A DNA stretch of 64,000 bases, taken from Arthrobacter sp. Hiyo8 (GTDB lineage Bacteria; Actinomycetota; Actinomycetes; Actinomycetales; Micrococcaceae). Where the stretch lies: positions 248,001 to 312,000 of the forward strand of contig AP014719.1 in assembly GCA_001549895.1 (NCBI GenBank), in the 5' to 3' direction. The translations under genes and the position numbers were made by a program. This document shows, piece after piece, positions 7,736 through 16,583 of the stretch (position 1 is its first letter; each line of letters starts with the position of its first letter). Under the pieces are notes generated by a model. It saw only the letters and a program-made list of their open reading frames with translations, was not told the DNA's origin and ran no database searches.

Positions 7736-8645
7736 CTACATGTCGGCCGGCCCTAGATCAGGTGCCTGTGGCTTCAACCACTCGCTGTCAGGGCGGGCGA
7801 CGAGCCGCGCGTTCGTGTAGGCCATTTCCAGCGTCAGAACCGTATGCCCGCGGTAGCCGCTGTCTCCCACCTGGGAGACCACTAATGCGAGGTCGGCTGA
7901 GTCGGATCCCGTGAGGTCGAGGGCATTAAGAACTGCGCTCCGGCCTCTTGGAGCTTTGGGTACCACTGAGGTACGACTAGCTTGTAGTTGCGGCGAACGC
8001 GCTTGAGGGTGAGCTCAACTGAATGAGTAAGCGCCGCCCGCGCTCGAGAAGGCATCCCCGCAAGTTCGGGAGGGAAGCGGTCGAGGTTATCCCCCAAGAT
8101 GTGTTCATAGGCCAGTTTCAGCGGCCTGCGCCAGTCGTAAACCAAGTCAGCTGCGGCGGTCACGTACTCAGCGAGCATCGGGGGCTCAGTGCCGAAGTGC
8201 CGCATGATGTCTCGATCGGATTCAGTCGCCCAGCGTTGGAAGAACCAAGGTTGAACATTTGACCGGGTCGACCGGTTCCGCTGGAAAAGGCCGAAAACGT
8301 CTTCCGCGTAGGTAGTAAGAAGCCCGGTATTCATGGCTGCGTACTCGCCATCCTCAGTGACGGCTATTTTGTTCTCCATGGCAAGCCGCTGGTACGTATA
8401 TCGAACATAGCTGTCGAGGATGGGCCGCGGGAGCGCCGAGGGGACAGCCCGGTCCATTCCTCTGGCTCTGCCAGTTCGGCCAGCGAATTGAGCGCATCTG
8501 ACCATGCGCGAGGACTCAAGTCGCTTGTATCGAGGCGCTCGTCGCCGCGATAGGAGAAGAACGCGAAGTTCCGGATGGTACTCGGATGTCCAGCGAAGGA
8601 ATCAGCCAGCGCTGACGTCTGCTGAACTACAGGGGGATATTCCAT
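7736..8645 (-). CDS. DUF3825 domain protein (frameshifted)
   Basis: A protein of about 300 residues from ATG 8645. The frame breaks near 8450 (one G added gives EEWTGAVPSALPRPILDSYV) and near 7921 (one C added gives QFLMPLDLTGSDSADLALVV). The restored protein has the DUF3825 pattern: NFAFFSYRG, AAMNTGLLTTYAEDVFGLFQ, WFFQRWATESDRDIMRHFG, HILGDNLDRFPPEL and the C-terminal TVLTLEMAYTNARLVARPDS. DUF3825 has no settled function. An intact 331-residue unknown gene ends 87 nt upstream on the same strand, so they probably form an operon. Confidence 0.75.
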
Positions 8646-8732
8646 ATTGGTGAGGATAGATCAGGGACTGCTGCAACTTGCAAAGGAAGTACCAGGGCGA
8701 GCATCGGTGATCATCGCGACGGCGACTGGTTG

Positions 8733-9728
8733 TTAAGGCCGAAGCCGATGAAGCACCTGATCCTTCGTGAGCGGCTCGATATTTTCCACCCCCAGCTTGA
8801 GGTCGAAGCTGCTCAACGTGACGCCCCTAACGGGGGCGAATGGCAGGTTGTATGCAGCGGGATCCTCAGGGATCTGAAACTCGCACTCCCCTGGGTCGTC
8901 GCCACCAATGATTCGGAGGCAGGCGATTACGTTCCGAATGGACATCGCCAGCAGATCCAGTCCGTCGACAAGCGCGGTGGCGCTCCAGTTGTGTGAGCGT
9001 TGCTGCGGGTACTGGTGCAGCCTTCCGCCGAGTTCGACCGAGGTGTAGAACGACGTACCGAAGACGCTCCCTCCCATCGTCACCATCCCTTCGGACGGCA
9101 CCGCTAAGCCAGGCGTTGTCTCGCGCCCGATCCTGATGGCGTGACCACCGAGGGCCACCCGACTCCCGTGCTTGAATGAGTTATATTCAGCGACCTGATG
9201 CATGTCGAGCATGCTCGAGGCCCAGTGTTGCCACATCCGCGCAAATGATTCCGCCGTTGATGCGACCTTCTCCTCAAGCCATCCCGTGCGGCTGAAGACA
9301 AGATTGGCGAGCTTTCCAAGCGTCACGCCTTCTTCCCATGCCGACTTATCGACAAGCCCTTGTATTGAAATGAGAGCTTTGGTCACTTCGCGGAGCTCGG
9401 GGTTCGAGTATGCGAGCATCCACCCGATGGGACAGTACGGAGCCTGAGCAAGCGCTCCGAGTAGCGCGAACAGCGTCTCGACGGCCTGAGCATGAGCTAG
9501 ACGGATGGACGCTGCAGCGTACTGAGCGTCGAGCCCTGCTTCTTCTAGGATCGGAGCCTCATGTTTCCTGATATGGACGTAGTAGCCCGGATCGATTGCT
9601 CGCAGGAAGTTAAGGTTTCGGTCCTTGAGATCCCAAGCCCAGGAGACTTGGGGCCGGTTATTGACAAAGTAGGCGCAGCTGTCAGCTCGTGCCGAATCCG
9701 CGCGATCGCCGGATTGACTCGTCACCAC
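8733..9728 (-). CDS. Hypothetical 331-residue protein, partner of DUF3825
   Basis: An intact 331-residue soluble protein from GTG 9728. It is largely helical at the N-terminus (AAASIRLAHAQAVETLFALL, REVTKALISIQGLVDKSAWE). A middle segment WQHWASSMLDMHQVAEYNSF and a C-terminal ATALVDGLDLLAMSIRNVIA follow. No signal peptide, helix-turn-helix or nucleotide-binding motif is evident. The DUF3825 gene follows 87 nt downstream. The pair lies 265 nt from a serine recombinase, so an accessory role such as defence is possible but only inferred. Family not recognised. Confidence 0.65.
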   Translation of the reverse strand: MVTSQSGDRADSARADSCAYFVNNRPQVSWAWDLKDRNLNFLRAIDPGYYVHIRKHEAPILEEAGLDAQYAAASIRLAHAQAVETLFALLGALAQAPYCPIGWMLAYSNPELREVTKALISIQGLVDKSAWEEGVTLGKLANLVFSRTGWLEEKVASTAESFARMWQHWASSMLDMHQVAEYNSFKHGSRVALGGHAIRIGRETTPGLAVPSEGMVTMGGSVFGTSFYTSVELGGRLHQYPQQRSHNWSATALVDGLDLLAMSIRNVIACLRIIGGDDPGECEFQIPEDPAAYNLPFAPVRGVTLSSFDLKLGVENIEPLTKDQVLHRLRP

Positions 9729-9847
9729 TCGGCCTTCGTCTCATCATCCGGGTGCTGTACATCAGGAATTTCCCTACCCTCACGCAGAAAGCATAGCCGC
9801 GGACTCCGGCATAGCCATGAAGATATACAGACTTCAGCGGCGATGCC

Positions 9848-9873
9848 GCCCGTAAGCCGGTCGTCCACCGGAC
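9848..9873. repeat. 26-nt palindromic element, copy 8
   Basis: Reads GCCCGTAAGCCGGTCG then TCCACCGGAC. It is a hybrid: its left arm is of the GCCCGTAAG type and its right arm CACCGGAC of the GTCCGG type. It lies upstream of the divergent pair formed by the 331-residue gene and the recombinase. Confidence 0.6.
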
Positions 9874-9993
9874 GCCTCCCTGGCAGCCTTGAGCCCCTGT
9901 TCAGATCCGCGTGATTCCGCCCCCGCTGGATTCCCGTATACCCTGCCCGAATTATTGCCCGGTGAACGTGCCTTATACGCTACAGTCCAAAGT

Positions 9994-10564
9994 ATGCTCA
10001 TCGGCTATGCTCGTTGTTCGACCAGCTCTCAGGACCTCACCGCCCAGCGCAATGCCCTCTCGGCCGCCGGTGTGGACCCCGATGCGATCCACGTCGACCA
10101 CGGTTCACCGGCACCAAGCGCGACCGCCCTGGACTGGGTAAGGCCCTGGCTGCGTGCCGTGACGGCGACACGCTCGTGGTGACCAAGCTCGACCGCCTCG
10201 CCCGCTCGCTTCCGGACGCAAGGGACATCGCCGACGAGCTCACCCTCAAAGGAGTGACCCTGAATGTCGGCGGAAGCATCTACGATCCGCACGACCCGGT
10301 GGGCAAACTGCTGTTCAACGTCCTGGGCATGGTCGCCGAGTTCGAATCCGACCTCATCCGAGCCGGACCCGCGAAGGCATGGCGGTCGCGAAGGCCAAAG
10401 GCAAGCTTCGAGGTCGGCAGCCCAAGCTCTCCAAAAAGCAGGAATCCCACCTCGTGAGCCTCCACCAGGGCGGCAAGCACACCACGACGGAGATCGCCGA
10501 ACTCTTCGGCGTCGCCCGATCCACCGTTTACCGTGCGATCCAGCGTGCAGGGTCCAAGGCCTAG
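9994..10564 (+). CDS. Serine recombinase, resolvase/invertase type (frameshifted)
   Basis: A site-specific recombinase of the Hin/Tn3-resolvase type, about 190 residues. From ATG 9994, MLIGYARCSTSSQDLTAQRN carries the catalytic serine (Ser9). It continues with GDTLVVTKLDRLARSLPDAR, then a long helix (LLFNVLGMVAEFESDLIR) and a C-terminal helix-turn-helix (TTTEIAELFGVARSTVYRAI). The frame breaks near 10104 (one base restores DHGLTGTKRDRPG) and near 10363 (one C restores LIRARTREGMA). Such enzymes come from transposons, plasmids or invertible switches; no crossover site or transposase was identified nearby. Confidence 0.9.
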
Positions 10565-10947
10565 CTCTCCGCGGACAACGCGCCGGCCACACCGCGATTC
10601 AGCGGAGCCTCAGCTCAATTTCGTGCCTCTCCTGCCATGAGCTGACCCAGTAGCTCCCCCTGGAATCTATCGTCTAGTAAGCCTTGTTGGGCCAAGTACA
10701 CGTGCATGGTCTTCCACCTCTTGGCGGGGAGGATCGAGTACCCGGTACTCGTGTGTCTCAACCCGCAGTACCTTGTACTGGTATCGGTACTGCGGCGCGG
10801 CCCGAATGCCGCTGCGAACACCGAAGTGATCAAGTGGATGGGGGAATCGATGATGAAGCAGCATCGCACCCCCAGTGGAGAGCCCTTGCTTTACCCCGAC
10901 CCGTCGCGGCGCAGCGGCACGCCGAACCTGCAAGGAGAACGGCCAGC
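10565..10947. other. Regulatory-looking gap before an HTH-type gene
   Basis: A 383-nt stretch between the recombinase and the next gene, containing two perfect AGTAC-N3-GTACT palindromes and a half site. A plus-strand frame from 10706 is open across it but shows no family features. Confidence 0.4.
10737..10791. promoter_or_regulatory. AGTAC-N3-GTACT operator-like array
   Basis: Two perfect 13-nt palindromes, AGTACCCGGTACT (10737-10749) and AGTACCTTGTACT (10767-10779), have starts exactly 30 bp apart. A half site, GTATCGGTACT, follows at 10781-10791. Even helical spacing puts the sites on one DNA face, as expected for cooperative repressor binding. The regulator is unknown; the HTH-like protein at 10948 is one candidate. 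Confidence 0.5.
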
Positions 10948-11533
10948 ATGACCCCTCGCGAAGCACAAGCCCCCGCTTTCAGCCTCGGAGAGCACGTCCA
11001 CGAGTCGACGCCGTACGACGCTGGAGAGCGGTTGAGGCCGCGCCAGTGGCCTGTCGGCCCGAGCGAGAGCTACGGGAAAGTGGACTTCGATGACGGCGAG
11101 GGAAAGACCGTCCTCACCGTCTACGTTCAGCGCGGGCCCGAAGAAGGTTACGTCCTGCACGTCGAGCACCTCGCCGTGCCGCTGCGGGTGGACGGCTCGG
11201 ACCTTCGCCTGAGCCCGGCGCCTCAGGTTGATAGGGACGCCGCGGCTTTCCGGCGGATCACCGCTGCCCGCACGGCTGCCGCGACTGCCGAGGCCGAGCT
11301 AAACGCCGCTGTCAGCGCCGCCCGCGCCAACGGAGACTCCTGGGAGGTTATCGGCACCGCCCTCGGCATGTCCGCTCGAACTGCCCGGGAGCGGTTCGGG
11401 CACACGCTGCGACGACCGCGAAATGGGCGTCGACGAGGTGGCGCACGCGCGCATGATTGCCGCCCTGCTGGAGGATGCCGGAATCATCTGCGCCGGGTTG
11501 GGGCCCATGCCAAAATCCGGGAAGACACACTGA
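10948..11533 (+). CDS. HTH-like hypothetical protein (frameshifted)
   Basis: From ATG 10948, behind AAGGAG, about 150 residues are read in one frame. A beta-rich N-terminal part (GKTVLTVYVQRGPEEGYVLH) leads to a helical part (RITAARTAAATAEAELNAAV) and a helix-turn-helix-like end (DSWEVIGTALGMSARTARER). The frame then seems to change near 11405 to MGVDEVAHARMIAALLEDAG, stopping at 11533. Uncorrected, it would overrun the ABC remnant to 11640. It could regulate its own AGTAC sites, or the tail could be a separate 36-residue gene from ATG 11423. Confidence 0.45.
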
Positions 11534-11947
11534 AAGCCAGTCTGGTGCCGGCGTTGTGGGCGAGTTCCACGCGCTCCAGGTACTCCAGGGACCACCTGCG
11601 GGCCTGGGCTTTGCGGAGGCCTTTGAGCCGGCCGAAGTAGGCCATGACATCCAGGACCTGCTCCTTCTTGTAGAGGCCGCGTTCTTCCGGAAGGTACCCG
11701 AGCCGGATCCCGTCGCGGGGGTCGAAGGTCTTCCCTCCGATGTGCAGGGTCCCGGCGGTGGGCTGGTAGATGCCCAAAAGTGCCCGCAGGGTCGTCGTTT
11801 TGCCTGAGCCGTTGCTGCCCAGGAACCCGAACGTCTCCCCGGCTCTCACATCGAGGACAGGTCTTTGACGACCTGGGTGTTCCCGAAGTCCATTCTGAAG
11901 TCTTTGATGTGCACCAACGGCTCAACAGCCGCACCCCCAGCAGTCAT
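11484..11947 (-). pseudogene. ABC transporter ATPase, truncated
   Basis: N-terminal half of an ABC-type export ATPase. From ATG 11947 it reads VEPLVHIKDFRMDFGNTQVV. One missing C near 11855 restores KDLSLDVRAGETFGFLG, and GSNGSGKTTTLRALLGIYQP is the Walker A region. The Q-loop region and YLERVELAHNAGTRL follow, then similarity ends at about 11545, before the LSGG signature and Walker B. The frame stops at 11484 without them, so no working ATPase can be made. The small CDS at 10948-11533 ends exactly where similarity ends, suggesting a recombination joint. No permease partner is adjacent. Confidence 0.8.
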
Positions 11948-12082
11948 GGCAACACCCTATAGAAGTTCTTGGGAGTTTCGCGTCACGATTCGCTTCGAAC
12001 GCCTACTGTTCCAGTAGGGACGAGTATGTCGACGGGCCGGTGGGTGCCCCGGTTTCCTGCTTGGCCGGCAATTAGGCTGCAC

Positions 12083-13301
12083 TTAGGACAAGGCTCCGCG
12101 GTGCTGTTCAAGAAGATGCGGATCAAAGGTAAGTGGTTGGCTGCGTATCGTCGACAGTCCACATTCCAGCGCTCCCAGCACGACGCCGTCAGCCCCCAAT
12201 GCGGAGGCGGCCAGGGCGGGTACAGGGGCTTCGAATTTTTCGGCAAGGACGGCGGCGGCCTTCTTTAGTACCGGTTCCACTGCTGCCGCGACCGCACCGG
12301 CAATGATGACCTTCTCCACGTCCAACAGGCTCGCCAGCACATGGGCAATCCGGGCCAACCGCTCTGCCAGCCGATCAACGATGCCGAGCGCGGTGACGTC
12401 GCCGGCTGCTGCGGCGTCGAACACCGCTTCGGCGGACAACCGCTCCTGGCGGATCCCGGCCAGTATTGATCCCGGGGGTATTTTCCGGCCCGGCTGGCGT
12501 CCACCGCCCACTTCCTGCCCAGAAGGCCGATGCCGTCGGCCGAGCCCACGCCCTCGACAACGTTCAGCAGGCGCATCTCGCCCGCCGCGCCTCGCGGTCC
12601 TCGTAAGAGCACCCCGTCGATGACCAGGCCCGCACCGAAGCGCTCCCCGGAGAGCAGCGCCGCAAAGGAATCGGCGTCGGCGCCGTGTGCCCTCTCGGCA
12701 AGTGCGGCAAGGTTGGCGTCGTTGTCCACGACTGTGCGCCCGCAATCGGCAAAGACAGCAGGGAAATCCGGATTCATGTTGCGCCAGTACTCGGTACTAT
12801 CGGGCGAACGGCCCTTGTCATCGACGGGTGCGGGAACTCCGACGACGACCAGGAAGACTTCCTCTGGCTGAATGCCCGCCAAGGCCAAGGCCTTGTCGAC
12901 GGTGTTCCGAACGGTCGATCGGCGAACACTGCCGCGTTGGCTGTCAAGGGTCTGGGCGGCGCGCGCCAAGATCGTGCCGCGCAGGTCGGCGACGATGGCG
13001 GTGACCGTGTGTTGGCCGGCGTCGACGCCGACGATGTGGCCGGCATCCCCGCGCAAGCGGTACCGCCGGGCGGTCTGCCTTTGATGTACTGGCCGGCTTC
13101 GCGGGAATCGCCCATCTCTTCGATCCAGCCCTGCGCGGCCAGCTCATCGCACAAACCAAGAACAGTGGACCGGGTCAGGCCTGTCACCGCCATGGCGTCG
13201 ATGGCCCTGAAGGCCTCGGACTCGAGGGCATAGCGGAGCACCGCCCCCATGTTGATCTTGCGGAGCAGCTGGGGCGAGGTGGCCACATCATCTTGTTCCA
13301 T
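12083..13301 (-). CDS. ROK-family transcriptional regulator (frameshifted)
   Basis: A ROK (NagC/XylR-type) repressor of about 405 residues. An N-terminal winged helix (VLRYALESEAFRAIDAMAVT, GLTRSTVLGLCDELAAQGWI) is followed by a ROK kinase-like domain (HIVGVDAGQHTVTAIVADLR, VFADCGRTVVDNDANLAALA, LRGPRGAAGEM). The frame breaks near 13070 and near 12487, each repaired by one base. It is divergent from the sugar transport and glucosidase genes at 13437-18242 and probably represses them. Triple TAGATTTA repeats in the divergent promoter are likely its binding site. Confidence 0.85.
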
Positions 13302-13343
13302 CTCTTGACCTTATCTTCGGCTTGGTGCAAGCTTAGTTCGCAT

Positions 13344-13377
13344 TAGATTTACAGTCTAGATTTAATGTCTAGATTTA
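13344..13377. promoter_or_regulatory. Triple TAGATTTA operator-like repeats
   Basis: Three direct TAGATTTA repeats start at 13344, 13357 and 13370, at a constant 13-nt step. They lie in the intergenic region between the divergent ROK regulator and the binding-protein gene. This stretch is much richer in A and T than its surroundings, so a ROK operator and promoter region is the simplest reading. Confidence 0.55.
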
Positions 13378-13436
13378 TGTTCTCTCGTAACGCATTCCCG
13401 TGCGGTGATGCGTGACCAGTCAAAGGAGACAATGAG

Positions 13437-14722
13437 GTGCTTGCAGTCCAAACGACCCGGAAGCCCGGCCTAAGCAGACGATCGTTCCTGCTCGGCGCGG
13501 GTGCCGTCGGGCCGGGTTCGCCCTCGAAGGATGCGCCCCGGCGCAGTCCTCGACCACTGCCACGGAAATCACGTTCTATGTATCGAAGCCCGAAGTCATC
13601 GGCTACTTCGACCGGGTGATTGAGCAGTTCCACAGGAGCCAGGACGCGGTCCGGGTGATCCGCGATTCGACGTCGAACATGTCCGCCGACTTCGTGCGCA
13701 ACCAGCCCCGGACCTGGGTTGCTGGAACTACAACTTCTCCGTAGCGGAATTCGTCAAACACGGGGCGCTCAGCGACCTGTCCGACATGCCCGAGGCCAAG
13801 GCGATCAACCCCAAGCTTTGGCCGTTGCTGACGCAGACGGCGGAGTATCCAGGCCGCACCTGCGCTATCCCTTACTCGATGATGTCCGCGTCCGTTATCT
13901 ACAACAAAGAAATCTTCGCCCAGCACGGGCTGTCCGTCCCCACCACCTGGCCGCAGCTCGTCACCGTCTGCAAGACCTTGCAGAACGCCGGGATCGCCCC
14001 GTTCTACAACACCATCAAAGACACCTGGACAGTGGGGCAAGGAATGTTCGACTACAGCATCGGAGGCATGGTCGACGTACCGCAGTTCTTTTCCACGCTC
14101 AACAGCCAAGGCACGTCGCTGAACGCCGGTTCCGCCGCTTCCTTTGAGAAGAACCTTAAAGCCCCCATGGACCGGATGGTCGAGCTGGCCGCGTTTGCGA
14201 ACAAGGATGCTGCCAGCCGCGGCTACGCCGACGGCAACCTCGCGTTCTCCCAGGGCAAGGGCGCGATGTATATGCAGGGCCCGTGGGCGCTGAACGAAAT
14301 CGCCAAGACTGCCCGGCAATGAAACTGGGCACCTTCCCGTTGCCTGTTACCGAGGACCCGGCCGACCTGAAAGTGCGCGTGAACGTGGACCTGGCCTTGT
14401 GGATCCCCGAGGCCTCCACAAAGAAGGACGCGGCACGGCGGTTCCTCTCTTTCCTCATGCGCCCGGAAATCAATGACAAGTACAACGCAGACAACAACGG
14501 CTTCGGTGTCCGCAACGATGCGCCACCGGCAAGCAGCCCGGCCCTGGCCGGAATGCAGAAGTACTACGACGACGGCGCCTTCTATCTGGGGCCTCCCAGT
14601 TGATTCCTGCCTCGATCCCGGTGTCGAACTACGCCCAGTCGATCGCTCTGGGCGCCGCTCCCGAAGCCCTCCTCCAGACCCTGGACGCCGACTGGGCACG
14701 CCTTGCCCTGCGCAACGTCTGA
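13437..14722 (+). CDS. Sugar ABC transporter substrate-binding protein (frameshifted)
   Basis: An extracellular solute-binding protein of about 430 residues for carbohydrate import. GTG 13437 follows AAAGGAG. The N-terminus has a Tat-type signal (LSRRSFLLGAGAVG). The mature part shows ITFYVSKPEVIGYFDRVIEQ, then PYSMMSASVIYNKEIFAQHG, TTWPQLVTVCKTLQNAGIAP and GKGAMYMQGPWALNEIAKTA, typical of family 1 binding proteins. Four breaks (near 13509, 13709, 14314 and 14599) are each repaired by one G or C. It is first in the operon with two permeases and a GH13 glucosidase. Confidence 0.85.
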
Positions 14723-14748
14723 CCGACCCGCAAGAATTGAGTGCCTCC

Positions 14749-15637
14749 ATGTCATTGATACGCAATGGACGCCCGTCCCAGCGACGGCGCGTTGAACCCG
14801 TGTTCTATGCTTTCCTCCTCCCCACGGTCCTCGCCTTCACTCTCGCGATCACCGTCCCTGCCCTCATGGGGATCACCCTGAGTTTCACCAACTCGGTGGG
14901 ATTCGGTGAGTTCAAGTTCACCGGCCTCACCAACTACCTCGCGGCCTTCTCCGACCCGGCCATCCTCAAGGCCTACGGCTTCACCATCGGCTTCGCCCTG
15001 GTGACCGTGGTGGTAGTCAACGTGGTGTCCTTCTTCCTGGCACTGGGGCTGACCGAGAAGATCCGGGCCAAGGTCGCCCTGCGCGCCGTTTTCGTCCTGC
15101 CCATGGTGATCTCGGGTATCGTCATCGCCTACGTCTTCAACTTCCTGTTTTCCAATTCCGTACCGGACATTGCCACGGCACTGGGGCTCCAGTCGCTGGA
15201 AACGAGCATGCTGGCAAATCCGGACCTCGCCTGGCTCGCCCTGGTTCTGGTCACCGCGTGGCAGGCGGTCCCTGCCACGCTGCTGATCTACATTGCCGGG
15301 ATCCTGTCAATTCCCGCCGACGTCTACGAGGCAGCAGCCCTCGACGGTGCCACGGCCTGGCGCAAGCTGGCATCCATCACGGTCCCGCTGGCAGCGGGCT
15401 ACATCGTGATCAACGTGATCATGGGTTCAAGGGCTTCATGAATGCCTACGACATCATCGTTGGCCTGACCAACGGCGGCCCGGCACCTCCACCACCAGTG
15501 TCGCCATGTCCATCTTCAACGGCTTCAGCAACGGCGACTACTCCTACCAGATGGCCAACGCGACAATCTTCTTCCTGATCGCCATCGTCATCGCGCTGCT
15601 GCAATTGCGTGCCACCCACGGAAAGGCGACCTTCTGA
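14749..15637 (+). CDS. Sugar ABC transporter permease, MalF-type (frameshifted)
   Basis: An inner-membrane permease of about 296 residues with six predicted helices (VFYAFLLPTVLAFTLAITVP first). The cytoplasmic coupling loop EAAALDGATAWRKLASITVP is the EAA motif that contacts the ATPase. Breaks near 15424 (one G restores VIMGFKGFMNAYDI) and near 15481 (one C restores NGGPGTSTTSVAMS). The stop overlaps the start of the second permease (TGATG). No ATPase gene is in the operon; such systems usually share an MsiK-type ATPase encoded elsewhere. Confidence 0.9.
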
Positions 15638-16538
15638 TGACCACCCAAACGGTTCACGAGCCCTCCACAGCCGCAAGGCCCGCCGGCAGGCCGGCGACTT
15701 CCCGCCCTCGCAGGTCCCGGGCGCAACGCGGCCGCTGGACCCTCACCACCGTCCTGGCCCTCTGCTCGCTCACGGTCCTGGTTCCCCTGTACGTGACTGT
15801 CTCCATGGCCTTCAAAACCACCGCGCAGGCCGTCGACGGAAACGCCTTCTCGCTGCCGGGCCTTGGAGCCTGGACGGCTTTGCCCAGGCCTGGACCCTGA
15901 CGAACTTCCCGCGCAGTTTCGCCGTCTCGGTGGGTGTTGCTGCGCTCAGCGTGGCAGGCACCATCATTCTGAGCGCCCTGGCAGCCTTTGCGATCTCCCG
16001 CAACTGGGACCGCAAACTGTTCCGTTGGTCGTTTTTCTACCTTCTGGCGGCCATGTTCCTGCCCTTCCCGGTGGTGGCGCTGTCCCAAGTGAGCCTGAGC
16101 GGCATGGTCCATCTGGACAATCCCGTGGGCGTGGTCATTCTGCACATCATGTTCCAGTTGTCTTTCAGCGTCATGCTGTTCACAGCATTTCTGCGTTCCA
16201 TTCCGACCGAACTCGAAGAAAGTGCCCGTATTGACGGGGCCAGCACAGGGCAGGTGTTCTGGCGGCTGATCTTCCCGCTCCTGGCACCCATGAGTGCCAC
16301 CGTGGGGATCTTCGCGTTCCTGGCCTCCTGGAACGACTACATGATGCCCGCCCTCATCGTTTCGAACCCCGCACTGCAGACGCTGCCCGTATTGCAGCAG
16401 ATGTTCCAAACCCAGTTCAGCAACAACTACAACGTGTCCTTTGCGTCCTACCTCATGGCCATGGCGCCGTCGATTATCGTGTATTTGCTTGCGCAGCGCT
16501 GGGTGATGTCAGGCCTGACCCAGGGCGCAATCAAGTAA
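15637..16538 (+). CDS. Sugar ABC transporter permease, MalG-type (frameshifted)
   Basis: Second permease of the importer, about 300 residues, starting at ATG 15637 within the previous stop. A basic N-terminus precedes the first helix (TVLALCSLTVLVPLYVTVSM). The EAA-type loop is ELEESARIDGASTGQVFWRL. One break near 15858 is repaired by one G (LPGPWSLDGFAQAWTL). The C-terminus is MSGLTQGAIK, as is usual for MalG-type permeases. It forms the membrane channel with the upstream permease. Confidence 0.9.
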
Positions 16539-16583
16539 ATCCTTGCCTCAGTCCCCCCATCGAGAACAGGAGAAAACCCTTCC

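Noticed and set aside
3351..9873. Reading the 26-nt elements as integron attC sites or a CRISPR array
   Set aside because: Genes between them are in both orientations, spacing is irregular, no integrase or cas gene is present, and the GTTAGCC end does not fit the attC core consensus well.
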